From Psoroptes ovis (lineage: Eukaryota; Arthropoda; Arachnida; Sarcoptiformes; Psoroptidae), in NCBI GenBank assembly GCA_002943765.1, contig PQWQ01000011.1:1-64000 (forward strand): a stretch of 64,000 bases of DNA, read 5' to 3'. The notes under the pieces are model-generated. The model was not told the origin of the DNA and ran no database searches. It saw nothing but the letters and a program-made list of their open reading frames with translations. The translations under genes and the position numbers were made by a program. Below are positions 9,930-24,490 of the stretch, in pieces (the stretch's first letter is position 1; each line of letters begins with the position of its first letter).

Positions 9930-12900
9930 ATAAATCAATTAAACGCCATCTGTTGTAAAACATTTCAATTGTATAGTAAATATTTTAGGAATTTACTTTG
10001 ATATTTCAATAAAAGACGGCAGCTGTGCTCAGATTTCCATTGGAAAATCCGCCAATGGCAATTATAATGGCGAAAGTTTTCATTACTGATTGTTTTTGAA
10101 TATTTTTATTTGAAAAAAGAGAATATTCTTGAGTTTGTGCAATAAATTCACGGAATAATTTTCAAATATATACATTGAATACACCCATAATGCTACTGTT
10201 GAACATCAAACATATATACACGGGAATGAAATTTTTTTTTTCGATGGAATTTCAAAGAATCATCATGTTTCTTCTATCTGTGTAATCCATGATTCTATGC
10301 GTGTTTTATTTGTGTGTGCATTTCAATATTTGTTTCTATTCTTTATGATTATATCGAATCGCACAATAGTGAATTTGGAACAAACGATTTTCAATTTTTC
10401 GATTACATAACAAAAATAATGCATTGTAAGACCAGCGGTAAAATTGAAAACACTGAAAAATTGAATGAAATATTATTTGTATTGAAAAAAAAAATGAATT
10501 TGAATTTTAATATTGATATTATCAGTCTTATTATTATTAATAATGATAATTTATTAATTTCTTTCTTTCTGTGCGTGTGTGTTCGTATGTGCTAGTTTGA
10601 AATTGAAATGAATAAATAAATTAATTCAAAAAATAATAACATCTTGATTATAATCTTCTTACGAAAAAGTTATTAATTTTGAATTTAGCAGAAGAATTTT
10701 TTTTTTCTAAGAAAATTTATGTCATAATTCTAATAAATTACTTCCATTTCCTTCTTTCCATAATAATCATTACTGATTATCTGCACTTTTTTTTTCATCA
10801 TTCATTTTGAATGTGTGAATAAATACGCCAAAATTCAACAACATTTTGACTCAGAATAATTTGTCATTGCATAATCAAGTGAATTTCATTTTTTTTTTTT
10901 TTTGATATCATTATTCATTTTGAATTTTTGTGTTGAAGAAAAATTCATATTAAAATCTATTCATGTCATTTCGTTCATTTTGCATGATTATGAAGTAAAA
11001 AAAAAACAAACAAAAATTTTCAAAATTATTCAAAGTAAACTTGAAATGAATACATTTCAACAAAAATAAACAAGTGACCAAGTGGCTACCAAAATCATTT
11101 AATTAATCATTTATTCATTTTGTATTTGATAATTCTGCTTAATTCCATTTAAATTTCTCATTTTTGACAATTATCATACAAATAAAAATTGAAACAAATG
11201 AATACGATTTTAAATATTTTTATAGTATGAAATTTGATTCTTCATTTTTAAAAACATTTCAAAATATATTTTTCAAAGAATTCACCGAATACAATCACCA
11301 AAAAAAAAAGTTCTACATGATGGTGGCAATGATCGTTTACATTGTCATTTAACTTGAATTTTATTCACATTCATGAACATATTATTGACAATAATGATAT
11401 GGTTGGTGAAATTTTATCAAAAATAAGAATTAAAAAATATATCAAAATACCAAAAAATCCATCATCGTTTCATTTTCATTAATTTTTAGTTTTGTTCATT
11501 AATCCTTGTGAAAAATTTGAAAGTTGAAATTTTTCAAATTTTAATTCCAATTTTTTTCCATCGTTTTATAATTTGTAATTATACTTCATGGAGTTAATTT
11601 CGAAATTATTCCATTCATGGAAACAAATCTTCCAATATAAAAGTTAAACTGTAATTCCGATTCAAATAATGAACCTTAATCAATCAATAAATTTTTTTTT
11701 TCAAACGAAAGCTTCCACAAATTCATCATTCATTCAATGTTAATAATAATTTGTGTTTTCAGTATTTATTTTCAATAATAATGATCATAATCAATCAAAC
11801 AATCAAAAATTGAATGTGACTTTTGGTTTTTGTTTTATGGTGTTTGATGAAAAACTTTTAGTTCAAAGAAAAAAGAAAGAAAAATATTGTAAAGTATCGA
11901 ATTTCAATACAAATTTTTGTTTGCTGATTCCAGTCCAGTTTGCAGTGTATATTTCATATCTTCGTTAAAAAACCTTATTAATTTTTTTCTTGAAGACCTC
12001 AAATATCAAAGATTTTGTTTTTATGTTATTGTTTCGAAAAGAAAAATTGTCAATTGAATAATGAATAAAATTCAGATGTATTTTTGATGAATTCCAACAT
12101 TCGAGAAGAAAAAATTGATATTCCACTTCCAAAATCAAGATAAATAAATTCAACAATAAAATCAAATGAATCGATTTAAAAAGTTGTTCGAAAACGAAAT
12201 GTTAATTTTTGGCAAGTAAATTATGACCAATTCTAATTTTTTTATTATTATTGTCATATCACACTTTTGTTGATTTAAAGTCGAATCTCACATTAATTGC
12301 CCCTTGTCGTTTGTTGTAATTGTTGTCGAATTTCTTTGATTTTGCTTCAATTTCTTGGAGAAAAATAGATAACTAAATGAATCAAAATGAACAAATATAA
12401 TAAATGGATAAAAATATTTTAAATGAAAATGTTATCATTTTTGTTTCTTGTTTGTTTGTTGTTTGTTTGAATATATTAATAGCTATAACTGAAACATATT
12501 GATATGTGAAAAAAAATAAAATAAAACAAAATAAATAAACATACAAGTAAACTTTCTCTCTCTCTCATACATTTGAAAACATATGAAAATACACGAGAAA
12601 AAAATAACACATTAAAACATTTGAATGAAAAAAAAACATAATATATAAATGATCAATTATAATTAATGTGATTCAGAAATAATAATGATATTATTCTTAT
12701 AATCATTTATTATTATCACTATTATTATTATCACTATCGAACAAGTAATAAAAATAAATAACTTTTGAATTTAGCAATAATAAAATAAATAGTCCATCAT
12801 CGAACCATTAGTTGGACATCACTAACATCGATTAATGTGTATATGACTATTAGCTTGAAATTGAAATTGTACGATGCCAAAAAAAAACCGTCACAAAAAA

Positions 12901-13699
12901 ACACCGAGTTCAGCCATTTAGAGACTATTTGAATAAAGAAAAAAAACTACACATAGAAAAAAAACATCATCATTGATCTATTAAGTGAAATAATCATTAA
13001 ATAATAGACTGATGATGATTTTTTGAGTACAGCAAATTTTTATTTCACAGGTGAAATAAAATGTGAATAAGCATCAATAAATAAATGTATAAGATTAGAA
13101 TTTTGCATATGTAATCATTTGTTTGTTTGTTTATTTGTTTCATTTTATTTGATTTTATTCATTTCTATTTTTATTTCCTTTATTTTCATATCGTAACCTC
13201 TATGCATTGAATAAGAAATATCAAAGGGAAATTTTCGAAATAAAATGAAATTAAAAGTGTTGATTGTTTGATTATTATTATTATTATTATCATTACATAC
13301 AGAAAAATATCCAGTTGTTTCAAATGTAATCAAAAATTTATAAGCCCAACAAGAGTCGGTGTAATATATTTTCATATCATAAATGAGGAAGAATTGTAAA
13401 AATTTTTTTTTTCATGTTAGTTTCTCCAACAACTCTTTTTTTGTGTTTTCGATTTGATTATTTTCCTTTATTTTATAATTTTGTTCTCTTACAATTCTCC
13501 AGACATGATATGATAATAAAAGAATCGAAATAAAGATTCAAAAAAAAATTTTTTCCAATCTCAAAATGAAAATTCAAACCTTTGAATGCTTGAAATAAAA
13601 TTGAGTAATGTAGCGAAGAAAAAATCATAACAATAATCATTAAAAATGATAAAACAGTAGTACTGTTGTTTGAAGTATTGCAAGATAAAATATTTAAAA

Positions 13700-13701
<2 letters not shown>
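9930..13701. other. Gene-poor AT-rich interval
   Basis: No recognisable gene. 9943-10089 is an open, GC-richer 48-codon stretch right after TMEM165, ending in a stop, without clear splice sites. 12292-12353 on the minus strand is a possible micro-exon. Otherwise homopolymer runs and AT-rich DNA. Short ORFs in this interval mostly lack an ATG start and have no family pattern. Confidence 0.5.
12292..12353 (-). other. Possible micro-exon, minus strand
   Basis: Read on the minus strand, a pyrimidine-rich acceptor (TTTTTCTCCAAG) precedes 62 bases that are GC-richer than their surroundings and end at a GTGAGA donor. Two of three frames stay open (one reads KFDNNYNKRQGAIN). No partner exons or family were identified. 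Confidence 0.2.

Positions 13702-13737
<36 letters not shown>
13702..13737 (+). repeat. Poly(A) run of 36
   Basis: Uninterrupted run of 36 A. No retroposed gene body was identified upstream, so it is treated as a homopolymer microsatellite. Confidence 0.95.
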
Positions 13738-13739
<2 letters not shown>

Positions 13740-16700
13740 AATCAAGGAGAACAAAAACATCCTTTTTTACAAAAATTCATTTTCATATTTGACAACGTAT
13801 ATTCGCAGTATTCTGCATGTATTTTGGCCAAAGAAAATACGAAGAAAATAATTTGTAAATTTTTTATAATATAATTTATATTTTAGTTTTCTTTTCCACT
13901 TTAGTATATTATAATTTGATCATAAATAATTTGAATATAAATTTAATGAAAAAAATGATGATAATAATAATAATTCAAAGAATTGTGCTTTTGTAATATT
14001 CAAATCGATGTAATATTTTGCGTGTATCGTTTTAGGTTAAATATATTGTTGTTGTTGTTGGTGTTGTCACTGTTGTATAAGATTTAAATTGTCAAATTAT
14101 GGTATTAGAAAATTTTTTTTCAAACTCAAAATGGAGATTGGTATGAAAATAGGAAAAAAGTGCAATAGAATTTGAATAAAATGGGAAAAAAAGCTATTCA
14201 ACCGAAAAAAATGAAATGAAAATTTTGGATAAAACTTTTTCCATTTATTCATCACAATTGTTTTAATAATCACAATAATAATGATATATTTTCAATTTTT
14301 CATTCAATTTCTATGAAATAAAATTAATGAAATTCATTTTATTATCATTATTATTATAATTTCATACTAAACCATTCTTCATTGTGTGGTTATTTTCCCA
14401 ATTCATTTTTGTTTGCATTTTGTTGGAGAATTTTTTTTTTCATTTTCAAAAGCATAATTTTATTCAATAAATTCAAAACAACCACAAAAATGACCATTAG
14501 CCACAAATTTTTTTCGGTAGATACTTTCGCATGTAATTATGTTTTTTGAAAAAACAATGAATAAAATGAACGAAAACAAAATATATTTCTGTTCAATTAT
14601 TTTTCAATTAATCATTTCGAGAAGAATTCGATTACCATTTATCAAATTATTTTTTATATGCGAGAAAAACATGGAGAAAATCCAGAAATTTTCTCATTTA
14701 ATAATTATTAATATTAAAATTATTAGCGTTTTTAGTAATTAAAAACATATTTTTTCTAGCTTGGATCACACAAAGATTTTATCCAAACTCGTAATGATTC
14801 AATGCCAAATTTATCTATTTCATTATTATTCTTGTCGTTCGTGTTCCTGCTGCTGCTGCTTATGCTGCCGTAAAAGATCATGTTTACGCTACTGATGTTA
14901 ACATTGAATTCTATTTATTCTATTTCTGTATCAAACCAAAAGTTGCAAAAAAATGAAAAAAAAAACTTATCATAACAATGTTTTAATAACAAATATCAAA
15001 ATAGAAATAATAATAATAACAACAATGACTTTGTTTACAAAGATATTAAAGAATAAAATAATATTTATTTTTTAACCAAGCACATTGTCATAATCATTAT
15101 CATCATCAACAACAGTAAGAATAATAATAATAATATTAATATTAATAATGATAACATCAGCATCAACAACAACAACAATAATAATAATAACAACAAACGC
15201 CCATAATAAATTGAATTATAATTCATAAAGAATTTTCATTTTCATTTCATTTCAATTTTTTTTTATTTGTATTCATTTCAATTCTTTTACTATGGAAATT
15301 GTTGTTTACATTTATCGTTGTTGTTGTTGTGTTCACAATGAAATATATACAAACATGCATGCACACACAACATATACAGAATCCTGCTGTTTTTTAGAAT
15401 CGAAAAATAAATAAATATTATTTTATTCTTGGATTTTTTTTTCATTCATTTATTTCGTATGCAATACTTGCATAGAATTTTCATTTTTCTTTGATGCTTC
15501 AAATTCTTCAACAACAGCAGCACCAATGAATATGTGTGCCATCATCAGCAAACGACAATTGTGACAACAACAACAACGACAACAATGACATTTATGATAA
15601 TAATAAAATAAATAATAATAAAATTTTGGATGAAAAAAAATATTTATTTTATTTCTTAAGAATGAATAGATAGATGAATGAAATATTATATATGTATTTG
15701 AACTTGATATCATCTCATTTTCTTCTTGGTCCTCTTTGAAATTATTCTGGTCTATGATAGTCGTAGCATTTAATCAAATAAAAAACAGAGGAATTATGAA
15801 TAAATAAATAAAAATATAAGATATTTTTATTGACCTTCCATTGTTTTTTTTTTGTTTGTTTGGTTTAATGATTGGTTTTATATTCTTTATCATTTTCAAC
15901 AATATATTATTTTTTCAATCATTTATTTATTCATATACTTAACCATTCTCTTAGTTTTTTCCGTACGATGCTATTTTGATCGATTGATCACAATTATGGT
16001 ATGATTATCATTATTTTTGCAAGGAATAAATGTTTTGAAAAAATATGGTTGGATGAAAAAAAAATAATTTCTTATGAGAATACATATTCCAAGAATTTTA
16101 TTAGTTCCAAAAATCCATAAAATATTCAAGTCATGGCATCTAGACGAGATAAATTAATTTTTATATTTTTTTCATCATTCATATATCATTGATATGTATT
16201 GTATGATGATGTGAATTGCCTTTGTATGTATAAAATACATAAGACATTTGTGATCTTCAAGTGAATTGCGGGCGAAAATGAATGAATAAAAGAATGAATC
16301 AATATTCACATATTCTGAACGTGAAGAATTGCAACTTGTTTATTCAATTTAAGCATTCATGAATATACCAAAAAATATTTGAACTAATGAAAATTTTTGA
16401 TTGAAAATTGAATCATTTTCAATTGTTTTCGATACTTGGATTTTTTTTTTTTTTGAATTTAGAATCCTGAAATTTTGCAAATCATCATCATTGATGTTGC
16501 AAAAAAAAACATTTTCAAATTCTATTCTAAGAAAATTATAATTTTCAGAATGTAATATTGTTTCTATGATTCTTTATATTTATTTATTTTCAAAAATATT
16601 CAAATTCAAAAGTAAAAAAAAAAATATCAGATGCTTTCAATGTATTCATCCATAAATATTGAACATATCCATAGAGAAAGAGTATTTGTTTCATCAAAAC

Positions 16701-19700
16701 ATTTTGACATTTTCTTCTTCACAGATTTCTATCTAAAATTGATTTTAGAAAACATGTCTAGAAACAAATTCAATAATCTTTTTTTCTGCTTTTCGAAAAT
16801 ATTCTTATTTTGTTTCATTTTCCTAGAAATGACACTTTTTTTTGATGAATGAATAAAGAAGAAAAAATTTTATTCTTTTGCCTTTCGATCGAGAATTCAA
16901 TGTCAAAATTTGGCATTTTCTTTTTTTTCAAATCTATTTTCCATTCTCGGTTTTTATCGTATAAATATAATAATAATAATGTTAATCATAATGATATTAA
17001 TGATAATTCAATAAAGAAAACATGGAACGGAAACCCGAAAAAAATCAGTGAAATGATATTTGTAACAATTCATGTGATCGAAGAAATTTTCTTATGTCAT
17101 TTCAAATAATCAAATTTTCTTTCAAGTCAATGCAATCTTGTGAATGTGTCAATATGTCTTTTCAATAATGCTTTTTGTTTGCAAGACATGTTTTTTTCCA
17201 AGTATATTCAATCCAATATTCATTGTTTTCACTCACATTAATGTAAATCTCATCATTGTTTCTCGATCATTTCCCGAAATTCAATTTTAACATTTGTTTG
17301 TCTGTATTTGTATTGATAATTCACGAACATTGAGATGAATGATCAATATTGATTATGATTAAATTTCAATCACTATCAATCAAATAATTCAAGATGTTAA
17401 AATATTCAGGATGGAGAAAAAAATTTGTAATCGGATATGTTTGAGATTGATCATCAATTCGATATGTGCTGTTTACTTTCAATAAACATTATCATTGAAA
17501 TGTTATCATTTTAATTTTATATTACATCCAGGATGATAATAAACACGTTTATTAACACTTGATTGATTTTTCTACAAGAAAAAAATCAATTGATTTTTCA
17601 TCTATCAATGATGAAAGCAAATAATATCGATGAATGAGACTTGTTTATAATCGTATATGAGAAAATATAGCATAAATGAATTTTTATGTTATTATTTCAC
17701 TCATTTGTCAAAGCATAAGATTGTTTTCATGGTAACAACAACAATAATGATATAAAAAAGGAGAGATAAAATTTAATCAGACATACAAAAATATGAATAA
17801 AAAAATTCCCATGTAGACAAACACCTACACACAAATATCATCCGTTTCGATAAAAAGATTACTCTGATAAATAATTAGAATGATGATAATTCATCACTGA
17901 TCTAAATGCCAAGAAAAAACCTAAAATAAGATTGAGTATCGAAGTAATTTCCACGAATTTGATTGTCAAAATCAATAATATTCATCATAATAAGAATAAT
18001 ATGAAATGGCAAATAGTATTAAGAAAATATGAGAATTTTATTATAAAAAAATAGATAAATGCAAACAATTTAGTCATTATGAATGAATGCACAAAATTGA
18101 TTCTTTGATTTTCTCTCCGATTTCTAAGAACAGCCAAAGGGATTTCTCAATATAAAATACTAATAGAAAGGTATAATTCGTATGCATTTTGTGCAAACGT
18201 TCGACGACCTTTAAGTGATAATTTGAAAATCAAATTTTGTGATTATTCATCTTTCTTTCTAGGCCAAACAAATGGCAAAATGAATTGTGAAATTTGCTCT
18301 AAAAATGCATTTTCACACTTTTATTGGGCGCATTTTTTCCTCGTTTCTCGCTGCTAGTATTCCATTTTCCATTTTCACTCTTGTAATGATATTTGTTTTT
18401 TTCTATTTTCAAAACAAAAAAGAATCAAAAATATTTTGTTATTACAAATTTCATCACTATTATTAGCCGTGAGCTATTTATTTTATCCATTTATTCAAAT
18501 GATTATTTACTCGAAAATTATTGCATATTACCCAGATATTTGTAAGAATATTCAAATTAGAGAATTGAAATTATTGATCTCGTTGATTGTTCTTAGAATT
18601 GGCAACGGTGAAATTGTTTCGCAATTTTCAAATGATCAAATTACGCTTCGATTGGATGAATGAAACACGACTGTAATTTATCACTCAATTCTATTTGTTC
18701 ATTTTTTATTTTAATTATTTTATATGGCAATTAAAATAGATAAATGAATGAATCAAAGAATTCATTTACTGATAAATGAATGAATTTTTTTTCAAATAAA
18801 TACTCAAAAGTAAGTTTTGTTAGAATAAAATTTTGAATCGTCAATAATCAAATTGACGATTCAAGTATTCGAATAAATTTATTGAATGAAAAGAAACTTC
18901 TCATAATACAAATGAAAAAAAAAATTAAATGGATTTTTCCATTTCATTTTCATTGATTTCCATCCAGCACAATGTCATACATGAACAAATGATTAATTCA
19001 ATCATTTACATTCATAAACTAAACATTCGAATAATAGATTTAGAATCTTTTCAGTTATTATTGAGAATATAACATAATTATTAATTGAATTTATTTATTT
19101 TTTCTAAGTATTTGATTCAATTTATTTTACTTTGAAAATTTCCAAATTTCATTATTTTTTCTATTTTTTTTCCTCTGACAATATTTAATTGAAATGTATA
19201 CAATAATTTATGGAAATAATGACATATGCTTGTTTAATATATAAATTGATTTGTTTGATTCATTTAAAATTGAATGTATGTTCATATAAATGAATAAATA
19301 AACTAAGAAAATTGAACGAAAAAAAAAACTATTGCTCATATCACCATTACTTTTTTTTCATTCATTTATTTCAATTCAAAATTTCATAAAAATATAAATG
19401 ATTTCATATAAATTATATAGATTAATGTCCACCTTAACATGTAATGATAATAATGAGCTCATTTATTTATTTATTTATTATTTGCTATGACCATTTTCCA
19501 TTAAATTTTAGTTGTAAAAAATAATTTCCTTTTGAAAAAAAATTCATTTAAAAATGATATAAATAATGAAAAAGTTATTGAATTTTCTCACAAACACATG
19601 AACACATACACACGAAATGCCATATTTGAATTTGAACCAAAAAAAATCCAATAATGAATAAATAAACTTTGAAATTGAAAAAAACAATCAAATAGCACCA

Positions 19701-22700
19701 TATTGTCATATTGATAGCATAATTATCAATTTCTATCATTATTATTTTTATTCGAAAGTTTTTCGTTTTGTTTTGTTTTGCAATTTCAATTAAACAAGTT
19801 TCCTGAGTCCACTGATTAATTAAATCAATGACGAAAATAAAAGTGTAATTGATATGAGTACAATTTAAATTTGAATCTGTATAATTTTCATTTTCATTTT
19901 GATTATTTTTATCATTATTTAAACAAATTTCAAAAAACGGAAATTATTTTGATCAAAACTCTAATCAATATTTGAATTTAATTCATTTTGAATGTTTGAA
20001 AACTTTCTGTTCTATTTGTATTTGCACAGAAACGAAAAAAATAAATTAAATTTAAAATATGATTTTCATTTTTTTTTCTAAATAAATTGAAATAAATCTC
20101 GATTAATTAACTAATGTTATGCAGTGCAGCAAACTTTGATTGAAAAAGTGTAGGTTTTTTTGCTTTGAATTTTACAAATTTTTCATCTTTACTTAATGGA
20201 TATGTCTACTATTTGATTTTCGTTTCGTGAACTAATCGATTGTCAAACATTATTTATCTTTCGCAGCAATAAATAAATAATTAATCAAATAAAAAATTTA
20301 AACTTTGTGAATGTTTGAGCATACTTAAACATTTGCCTGTCGTTTTTTTCATACATTTCGATCCGATATTTGCTAAAAAATGTAGGCCAATTTCGAGAAA
20401 AATCTCAGAAAGAAAAATCTGATGTTTGTTTAACCATTTGTCTATTTAATTTTCTTAAATTCCAAACGATCGTAATTATCGTAAATATCCATCAATCAAT
20501 CAAAGATTATTAATGATTTTTGTCGTTAATTATTTGTTCTCATGAAATTAATCATTTATATAAATAATCGAAAATCGATCGATTCACTATGAATTCATTA
20601 GACATTTAAATGAATCTGGATAAAATAGAGGATAGGGGAAGCTTTTGTTATTTAGCATACTGTTTAATGTCATTTTCAACCTTTGAATAATTTGCTACTA
20701 AAAAAAGTATTAAAATTGTTTTCGATCCTATTTAGAAAAAAAAGATTCGCTCAATTATCATTTGCACTTGAATAGTGAATTGATTCATGTATGAAAATTT
20801 CAAAGAAATAAAATTCTTCTTATTTCCCGAAAAATTTCCATCATTATCATCAGTAACATTTTTTCTCTTTCTTGAAAAAAATCCTTCAAACAATAATCTA
20901 TGAAATTATATAAAAGATTCCATTGAATTTCCTTCAATTTTTTGTTTCGTAACCGAAAAAAAAATACTTAAGAATCTCAATTCAATGTTCATTTCAAAAT
21001 TTTACTTTTGTAATATTCTCTTTTTGAATTTTTTGAAGGAATTTTTCAATTAATTTCATCCTCTTAACATACCTTAAAACCTCAAATAAGATCAAGATGT
21101 TTTTTTCTTTCATTTTTCTGTTCACTCAGTACATTACGACCAAATGGACGAAAAATTGTTGAATCGACATTATTTTTTTCCATTTTCATTTTACTTTTTT
21201 CCATACATGTATTGGTATGTTTTATTGATTATATCGGATCGATAAAATAGAAAATATTAGAAATTATATATAAAAATAACAGTAAACACTTTCAGTGAAT
21301 AAAAAACAGTATGATCATCATTCAATGAATAATTCTTCATGAAAATTTATCCATGGAATAAAATACATTTATCTTTTTGGGACAAATCATAGGATCACGC
21401 AATCCTTTATCATACTTGAATCGACATTTTTCCTCAAATATATTCCAGATATGAGTTTTTTTTGAATTTTTTTTTTACACAGAAATGCCATTATTATATT
21501 ATTTCATTATTCAACTAAAGCGACAATTGAATAAAATTATTAATTCAAGCCATTCATGTTCCATATATTTCAACTTCTTCAATTCTTGATACTGAACCAG
21601 CGTATAAATGTTGTAGTCAAAGAAAATTTCATGAGAAAGATGAATTGTTTACATGTCAATTCAAATGAATTTTCAAAAGTTTTTTACGCAATTCTCTCTT
21701 ACATTGCTCTCCCTTCCTTCACACAAAGATTTCCGCTAAATAATAATAATAATAATGATAATTTCCATGTCAATCATAAATGAAAATTTCATTTAACCAC
21801 AACAACCACGAAAACCACCAAAAAAAGTAGATTTTATTCAACTTTTTGAAATGAAAAATTGATTTTTTTCCTTGAATTTTTTAAATTTAATCCTTTAGTT
21901 ATTCTTGAATGACATGTAAAACGTGGCCTTTGTTACAAATGCCAGCTATACACCTCAAGCATAGGAGCATATTATCCACTTATTTCATCTAAATCTTCAG
22001 CGTATCTTTTTCTCTTTGTAAAATCATTATTGTCATCATAATTAAAGCATATCGAAGCAACCACACAAACACACACATACAATTACAAAACGAAATAATG
22101 ATAATAAATTTAATATAAATTATTCAATTATTTAATCATCATAATGACTGTGTGCATTATGATAAGTCATTATATTATATTAACCCTTTTCAAGTGTATG
22201 CGTGCATTAATATGCTTCTGGTATTCAGTGAATGATGAGAGTAATGAAATTTTTTTGTGAATATCTTTGATTTTTCATAATTTTATTGTTATCATTATCA
22301 TCATCATCATTATCATTGAAATCGTTGGATTATGTTGATTTCTACTTGAAATCTTTGATTTTTATGCTGTTTTATTATTCCCGAAAAATTTCCACAAATG
22401 AAATATAAATTTCCATATTTCATATTGAAAATTATGCGATTTTGGTTGATTTTTGCAAATTTCATTATTATTATCACCATTTTCATGAGATGAAATTGTC
22501 AAAATCATTAAAAAAATGTGAAATAAATTTATGAAATATGAATATGTCGACAGTTTTGGTCGACAAATTTTTATTGTCAATGTGCGCGGGCGTCTATTCG
22601 TTTGTGCATAAATCTCAAAATAATATCACATTATATTAAAATCATGATTTTTTTCTTATTTTCACATTTTTCATACTTAAATACCGAAACCAACATTTAT

Positions 22701-24421
22701 TTATGCGAAGAAATTATTCAGTAATAGAGACATTTTTGAATGATTCATAGATATTATTATCAAATAAAAATATTTATTGATTGAAAAATTTATCAAAAAT
22801 TTTTTAGGTACAGTAAATTTGACAATAATTCAATTTAGATCGTAATAATCATTAATCTTGAATCAATATTTTTTCGCATGTTTTCCACTAATCATTGCCA
22901 TTGTTTTTCTGAACTTTTGCTTTTTCCACTGTTACTGACGTTGTTGTTATTGTTGTCAAAATGTGGAATGAAAAGAAACAAAAAAAAAATATTGATTGAC
23001 ACGAATCGAACATGAATTGAATCAATTTTCATTTTGTCATTGTGTTGTTTGTTGCTGTTTATGTTATGTTATATTATTGTTGTTGTTGTTCTTATCGATC
23101 AAAATAATAATTTTAGCTCAATTTCCAATCTCTGTTTCGTGTTGAAATTCTGGAGAAAAATCAAATTTAAATTTTCAATTTCAGTACAAAATTTTCAAAC
23201 ATTTCCGTTTTTGTCTTCTCATATTTTTTTGTGATATTCGATGTAAATTTTTTTTAAACATTATTTCTCAAGAATTTCCACTTTTCACTCATATATCTTT
23301 CAAATTTTTCTTTCACAAATTTTCAAACAGCTGTTGACAGAATTTTGATTTTTTTCTTTATTCATGTAATGTTCGGGTACAAATTTCGCTAATTTCTTCG
23401 GAATATGATTTGAATCTACTCGACGAAATCATGCATGCATCTTAAAAAAAAAATCAAAAAATCATATCTAAGATCATAAATGAATTGTTTGAATAAAATC
23501 AAAATCATTGATCATCAATTCGGAATGAAATTAAATTCATGGCAAGTGGAATCTTCGAGTATATGAATTGAGAATAAAATCTAATAAATTCAATGAAAAT
23601 ATATTAATGCTAAATTCATATTAAATTGATGCTAATTATGAATTCAATTATATAACTTCATATTATCAGATTGCATTTTGATTATAATCTGATTGATTGA
23701 ATTTTAATTTAGAATCATTTTTCCATAATATTGTCTTGATTTGGAGAAATCTAATTATAGAAATTTCAATTTCATAATTTAATAAATCAATCAAGAAAAA
23801 ATATAGATAATGTAATTTGATTTTCAATCTAATCAAAATTTATTTGTTCATCATGATAAAGATGTTTATTCAAATTATAATTTGAGTTTATTCTCCATTT
23901 GGTTTATGTTCGTTGATATATCAATCTGTCAATTGATAAATTGCTCACACGCACGCATACGCTTTTGTCATCTGGTGTAACATTGAAATCAATTATTCCC
24001 CTCATATTCCTATCAATTCTAATTGATTTTGACATATTCATTCTATTTAATAATGTTAATATGATTATATTTTCATTTTTTATTTTTATTTTTGCTTCTG
24101 TATTCATTCGAATCATGTTTGGCTAAATGTATTGTTTCTTGTTGCTTAATTGCGAAAGTTATTACTGTAAAAATGCCGTTTTTACCATTGTAATGTTATT
24201 ATTTCAGAAGTTTCCAATCGATTTCATAAATATAAACAATAAATGAATTTGGGCTGTTCATTCAGTTTTGATTCATTTCAATTTTGTTCAAAATTCTTTG
24301 AAATTTTATTTCATTGAAAATAAAATGAAATAAAAAATCATTTGTCAAAATATTCAACATTTTACATATTAAAAGTAGAATAAAATAAAATGAAATAATG
24401 GTAGCAATAAATACTGTGCAG
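13738..24421. other. Gene-poor AT-rich interval
   Basis: No recognisable gene on either strand. Many AAT/ATT, AAC and TGTT simple repeats (notably 15110-15195). Small GC-richer islands occur at 14826-14888, 15510-15590, 21915-22010 and 22905-22960; some have splice-like edges but none could be linked into a gene model. It may be a long intron or a regulatory territory of a neighbouring gene. Confidence 0.5.
14826..14888 (-). other. Possible terminal exon, minus strand
   Basis: On the minus strand a CAGTAG acceptor precedes 20 codons (RKHDLLRQHKQQQQEHERQE) closed by TAA. The CAG/CGA/CAC codons stand out in the AT-rich background. The Gln run also fits a simple CAG repeat, and no upstream exon was found. 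Confidence 0.22.
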
Positions 24422-24490
24422 TGAAAACAACATTTCTCTTCACTGCTATATGCCTATTGGCTATTTTTTTTTATACAAATGTTACAAATG
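24422..24490 (+). CDS. Possible secreted-peptide exon with split start codon
   Basis: After an acceptor ACTGTGCAG the sequence reads TG AAA ACA ACA..., so a preceding exon ending in A would create ATG. The resulting peptide MKTTFLFTAICLLAIFFYT is a textbook signal peptide, followed by NVTN and a GTACAG donor at 24491. If unspliced, the frame runs on to 24648. Neither the upstream nor a downstream exon could be fixed. It may instead be a relic whose ATG became GTG; a 19-A run lies 360 bp downstream. Confidence 0.3.

Noticed and set aside
10314..10595. 93-codon plus-strand ORF
   Set aside because: Opens on a non-ATG codon, composition equals translated AT-rich DNA, no splice or family support.
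13473..13851. ORFs across the poly(A) run (poly-Phe or poly-Lys)
   Set aside because: Open only because the homopolymer has no stops.
15450..15713. Minus-strand ORF with Cys/His run
   Set aside because: The Cys run is read from a TTG/ACA-type simple repeat; not a zinc finger pattern. The last 30 residues look more natural but no exon edges were found.
18263..18357. Acceptor-like TTCTTTCTAG followed by about 30 open codons with two Cys
   Set aside because: Too short, no partner exon, no donor, no family pattern.
18436..18663. 75-codon hydrophobic plus-strand ORF
   Set aside because: Non-ATG start and T-rich composition explain the hydrophobicity.
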